This document shows, piece after piece, positions 58,793 to 64,000 of a stretch of 64,000 nt of DNA. The notes beneath the pieces are model-generated. The model was not told where the DNA came from and searched no databases. It worked only from the letters and a program-made list of their open reading frames with translations. This DNA is from Corynebacterium nuruki S6-4 (GTDB lineage Bacteria; Actinomycetota; Actinomycetes; Mycobacteriales; Mycobacteriaceae): the NCBI RefSeq assembly GCF_007970465.1, contig NZ_CP042429.1:2480001-2544000 (forward strand). The letters are read 5' to 3'. Position 1 is the stretch's first letter. Each line of letters starts with the position of its first letter. The position numbers and the translations under genes are program-made.

Positions 58793-59437
58793 ATGCTGTT
58801 CTCCTCCCCGGATATCTCTCCTGCTCTCAGAATCGACTGCATCTTCGGGCACACCGGTGAGATCGGCCAACTGACCACGGACGTCCTCCCGGGAGACGTC
58901 GTCGTCCTCACCGGACAGAACGGCGCCGGGAAGTCCACACTCATCGACACCCTCGCCGGGGAACTCGCGCCCTGCTCCGGGGAGGTCCGGGTCCGTCACC
59001 GCGGCGACGGCGTCCTGCTCGATCCCGCCGCGCCGGCGGCGGCCGGCACCGTCATCCGCATCGCGGACCCCACATTCTTCCCCGACCTCACCCTCGGGGA
59101 ACACGTGGAAATCCTCGCCCGACGGACCGGCGTCACGAAGGACGCCCTGCTGGCGGACTCGGCGGCCTGGGAAGTGTGGGACCTGCCGGACACCCTGCCG
59201 TCGCGGCTCTCCAGCGGGCAACGGCAGCGCGCCCACCTGGGCCTCCAGCTCGCCGTCGTCGCGGTCACCGCCGCTCCCGTCGTGGTGCTCGATGAGCCGG
59301 AGCGCCATCTGGACGTCGCCTGGACCCGCGTACTCTGCGGTGAACTCCGGCGGGCGGGCTCCGGTGGCGCGGCAGTCGTCGTGGCGTCCCATTCACCGGC
59401 GGTCACCGAGGTGGCCGACCGGGTGGTCGCGCTGTGA
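58793..59437 (+). CDS. ABC transporter ATP-binding protein
   Basis: A 214-residue ABC ATPase. Walker A is VLTGQNGAGKSTLIDTLAG, the signature is LSSGQRQRAHLGLQLAVV, Walker B is VVVLDEPERHLDVAW (with Glu after DEP-type Asp), and the H-loop is VVASHSPAVTEVADR. The arrangement and the linked membrane protein suggest a small transporter of unknown substrate. TACTGT is 7 nt before the ATG, a leaderless start. It overlaps the next gene by 4 bp. Confidence 0.9.
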   Translation: MLFSSPDISPALRIDCIFGHTGEIGQLTTDVLPGDVVVLTGQNGAGKSTLIDTLAGELAPCSGEVRVRHRGDGVLLDPAAPAAAGTVIRIADPTFFPDLTLGEHVEILARRTGVTKDALLADSAAWEVWDLPDTLPSRLSSGQRQRAHLGLQLAVVAVTAAPVVVLDEPERHLDVAWTRVLCGELRRAGSGGAAVVVASHSPAVTEVADRVVAL

Positions 59438-60291
59438 CCGCGGCAGTCATTCTCCGGGTCCTCTGCGCCCTCGCGGCACTCGTCATCCTCGTCACCGTCG
59501 CCGAGCGGATGTTCCCGCTGCGGTCGGTGGCCCGTGACCGGTGGGAGTGGGAGCTCCGCCCGGCCGGGCGGTTCCCCCGGATCGACCGCGCCGGGTGGGC
59601 GCAGGTCGCGGTGTTCACCGTGCTGGGAGCCGGTATCGGCGGGCTGCTGCGCCTGGCCGTGGGACTGTGCCGGCCACGTCGGCTGTCCGCGGTGCTCGCG
59701 AACGGGACCACGCGGGCGATGGCGACGGCCTCCCACCAGCTCTTCGACTCGGAGAGTGCGGCGGACATCTACGCCGCGACCTGGCTGCGGGACGCCCCGG
59801 TCCGCTCCCGGCGGATCAGGGGACCAGTGCTCCCGGCCCTGATGCTGCGCCGGATCCTCCGGCGGGGGTACATTCCGCTGCTGTCCGTGACCGTCGCGCT
59901 GGTGGCCGCGGCACTCGGCCCGGCGGCAGGGGCGTGGGGACGCGGCCTCCTCATCCTGTGTTGGGCGGTCCCGGCCGCTGCGGTGTGGCGGGCGACCCGG
60001 CTCCGTATCCCGGGGGAGGGGTGGTGGCGCGCGGCGCTCCTGACGGTTACCGCAGGCCTGGGCGCCGGGATGCTGCTGCTCACCGGGGTACCCGCGTCGC
60101 CGGTGCCGGCGGTGGCTGCGGCAGTGGTCACGGTGCTTGTCGGCGGACTGCTGCGGGGCCGCCCCCGCATCAACGACGACTTCGGCATCACGGAGACCGG
60201 ACTGTTCAGCATCCCGACCGGGATGCTGGGCTACTGGGCATCGGGATGGATCGCGGTGGTGCCGGCGGTGGTCGCCGCGGTGACATGGTGA
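59434..60291 (+). CDS. membrane partner of the ABC ATPase
   Basis: A 285-residue membrane protein with about six to eight hydrophobic helices, starting at GTG that overlaps the ATPase stop (GTGA). A cytoplasmic middle part (TTRAMATASHQLFDSESAADIYAATWLRDAPVRSRRIRGPVLPALMLRRILRRGY) separates two helix groups, as in DUF6297-like permeases of actinobacteria. The family assignment is weak, but coupling to the ATPase gene makes an ABC permease role likely. The glycine riboswitch begins about 100 bp after its stop. Confidence 0.72.
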   Translation: MTAAVILRVLCALAALVILVTVAERMFPLRSVARDRWEWELRPAGRFPRIDRAGWAQVAVFTVLGAGIGGLLRLAVGLCRPRRLSAVLANGTTRAMATASHQLFDSESAADIYAATWLRDAPVRSRRIRGPVLPALMLRRILRRGYIPLLSVTVALVAAALGPAAGAWGRGLLILCWAVPAAAVWRATRLRIPGEGWWRAALLTVTAGLGAGMLLLTGVPASPVPAVAAAVVTVLVGGLLRGRPRINDDFGITETGLFSIPTGMLGYWASGWIAVVPAVVAAVTW

Positions 60292-60390
60292 CCCCGCCCA
60301 CCTGTTCGCTGTGTGCCGCGCCACGGGTGCGGCTATACTGTCACCGCGCCTAACCGCGAGAACCACAACTTCATACGCCGCTCGCAACCG

Positions 60391-60602
60391 TGGTGGGAGA
60401 GGCCGGTGGAATTCCGGCCGCCGTAGGAGCAAACACCTCCCCGTCAGACACTCTCAGGCACCCGTACCGCCACAGTGAGGCAACTCTGGAAAGAGCAGGT
60501 CACCGTCGTCCGTGACCGGCCGCCGAAGGAGAAAGGCACCCTCGAAAGCACACCAGCGTGGTCATGCTGAAGCTCTCAGGCACCCTCGACAGAGTGGGGA
60601 GG
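60391..60602 (+). ncRNA. tandem glycine riboswitch upstream of gcvP
   Basis: Two glycine-aptamer-like units lie in the 469-bp gap before gcvP. Unit 1 (about 60391-60475) has GGGAGAG, a GGCCGG/CCGGCC stem, GCCGTAGGAGC and the conserved ending ACTCTCAGGCACC. Unit 2 (about 60482-60602) has GGAAAGAGC, GCCGCCGAAGGAG and AGCTCTCAGGCACC, with a long extra stem between. The gene controlled, the glycine decarboxylase gcvP, is the classic target, and glycine would switch expression on. A TATACT -10 box at 60334-60339 is the likely promoter. No clear terminator is seen, so control may be at another level. Confidence 0.93.
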
Positions 60603-60760
60603 ACACCGTCCACCGCGTGGACGCCGTCACCGGTATGCCCGACAACAGGCATGTCCGGCACCGGCGACATCCGCGCCTGATTCTGTCCCCCGCCCCTCCA
60701 TGCGAAGCATCACCGGAACTGCCGGCATCCGCCGCCGGTGACGCGTAGGAAGAAGAAGAC

Positions 60761-63662
<2,902 letters not shown>

Positions 63663-63670
<8 letters not shown>

Positions 63671-64000
63671 GGAAACCGCACTCCACGCCGTCCACGAGGC
63701 GCTCGGCGCCCGGTTCACCGACTTCGGCGGCTGGGACATGCCGCTGAAGTACGGCAAGGAGCTCGAGGAGCACCGCGCCGTCCGCGAGGCCGTGGGCGTC
63801 TTCGACCTGTCCCACATGGGCGAGGTCCGGGTCACCGGGCCGGACGCCGCCGCCTACCTCGACCACGCGCTGATCTCCCGGATCTCCGCGGTGAAGATCG
63901 GCAAGGCGAAGTACTCGATGATCTGCACTGAGGACGGCGGCATCATCGACGACCTCATCACCTACCACCTCGGCGAGGACGACTACCTCGTCATCCCGAA
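63663..64000 (+). CDS. gcvT: aminomethyltransferase GcvT (3' end missing)
   Basis: T protein of the glycine cleavage system, which transfers the methylene group from GcvH to tetrahydrofolate. The first 112 codons are visible and open to the window edge: MSKETALHAVHEALGA, then FTDFGGWDMPLKYG, HRAVREAVGVFDLSHMGEVRV and SMICTEDGGIIDDLITYHL, all typical. The ATG overlaps the gcvP stop region by 8 bp, and GAGGAG lies just upstream within gcvP, so translation is coupled. gcvH and lipoate genes would be expected nearby beyond the window. Confidence 0.95.

Overview
This 64 kb window is high-GC (estimated near 70% by eye), densely coded actinobacterial DNA, most likely from a high-GC Corynebacterium. 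The evidence is the heat-shock gene set (dnaK, grpE, dnaJ, hspR, clpB) carrying HspR-type inverted repeats and SigH-like promoters, a corynebacterial-type alanine transaminase, an ESX-like secretion pair, and many genes that look leaderless (a TANNNT -10 box 6-8 nt before the start codon). No rRNA, tRNA, insertion sequence, prophage or CRISPR array was seen. The first gene (UDP-sugar dehydrogenase) and the last (gcvT) run off the window.

Layout. 1-6.9 kb: the 3' end of a UDP-glucose/GDP-mannose dehydrogenase; a two-component system whose kinase and regulator genes are separated by a gene for a 65-residue secreted peptide; alaT; a Gly/Asn/Thr-rich membrane protein; and an HSL-type esterase. 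6.9-13.8 kb: dnaK-grpE and dnaJ-hspR, separated by two opposite-strand genes, one a DUF559-type nuclease-like protein bracketed by related palindromic repeats. 13.8-28.7 kb: housekeeping and accessory genes (DoxX, a DUF2236 oxygenase, an amino-acid antiporter, an S33 peptidase, xthA, a luciferase-like oxidoreductase, an ESX-like/DUF1023/flavoprotein operon, a SulP transporter), plus a 0.7 kb non-coding stretch full of repeats at 18.6-19.3 kb.

29-44 kb: a secreted PAP2 phosphatase; a nitrilase-family amidohydrolase; a flavohemoprotein-like reductase; a seven-gene operon (ABC importer with a double ATPase, two luciferase-family proteins and a FAD/NAD(P) protein) that probably imports and oxidises one organic substrate; then an MFS transporter with a 23-bp palindromic operator and a CGNR zinc-finger regulator. 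44-52.5 kb: clpB, divergent from two small unknown genes across a shared HspR site; a DsbA-like protein; and an ABC exporter co-transcribed with a sensor kinase and response regulator. 52.5-64 kb: a secreted protein, a DUF4265 protein, a TRIC-type channel, a rhodanese with Ser in place of the catalytic Cys, a stand-alone PTS EIIA domain, an SDR enzyme, a membrane protein divergent from a TetR regulator, an ABC pair, and a tandem glycine riboswitch ahead of gcvP-gcvT.

Links between regions. dnaK, dnaJ and clpB each have a GGAA-type -35 and a CGTT element exactly 17 bp apart; dnaK and clpB also carry HspR (HAIR) repeats, so the chaperones form one stress circuit with HspR as feedback repressor. 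A family of hairpins with conserved outer arms (AAAT-nn-TCACC) recurs at four intergenic positions with compensating base changes. A separate 117-bp repeat occurs at 28.8 and 44.2 kb. The most promising candidates for something undescribed are the kinase-peptide-regulator module, the hairpin family around the DUF559 gene, and the HspR-linked small genes next to clpB.
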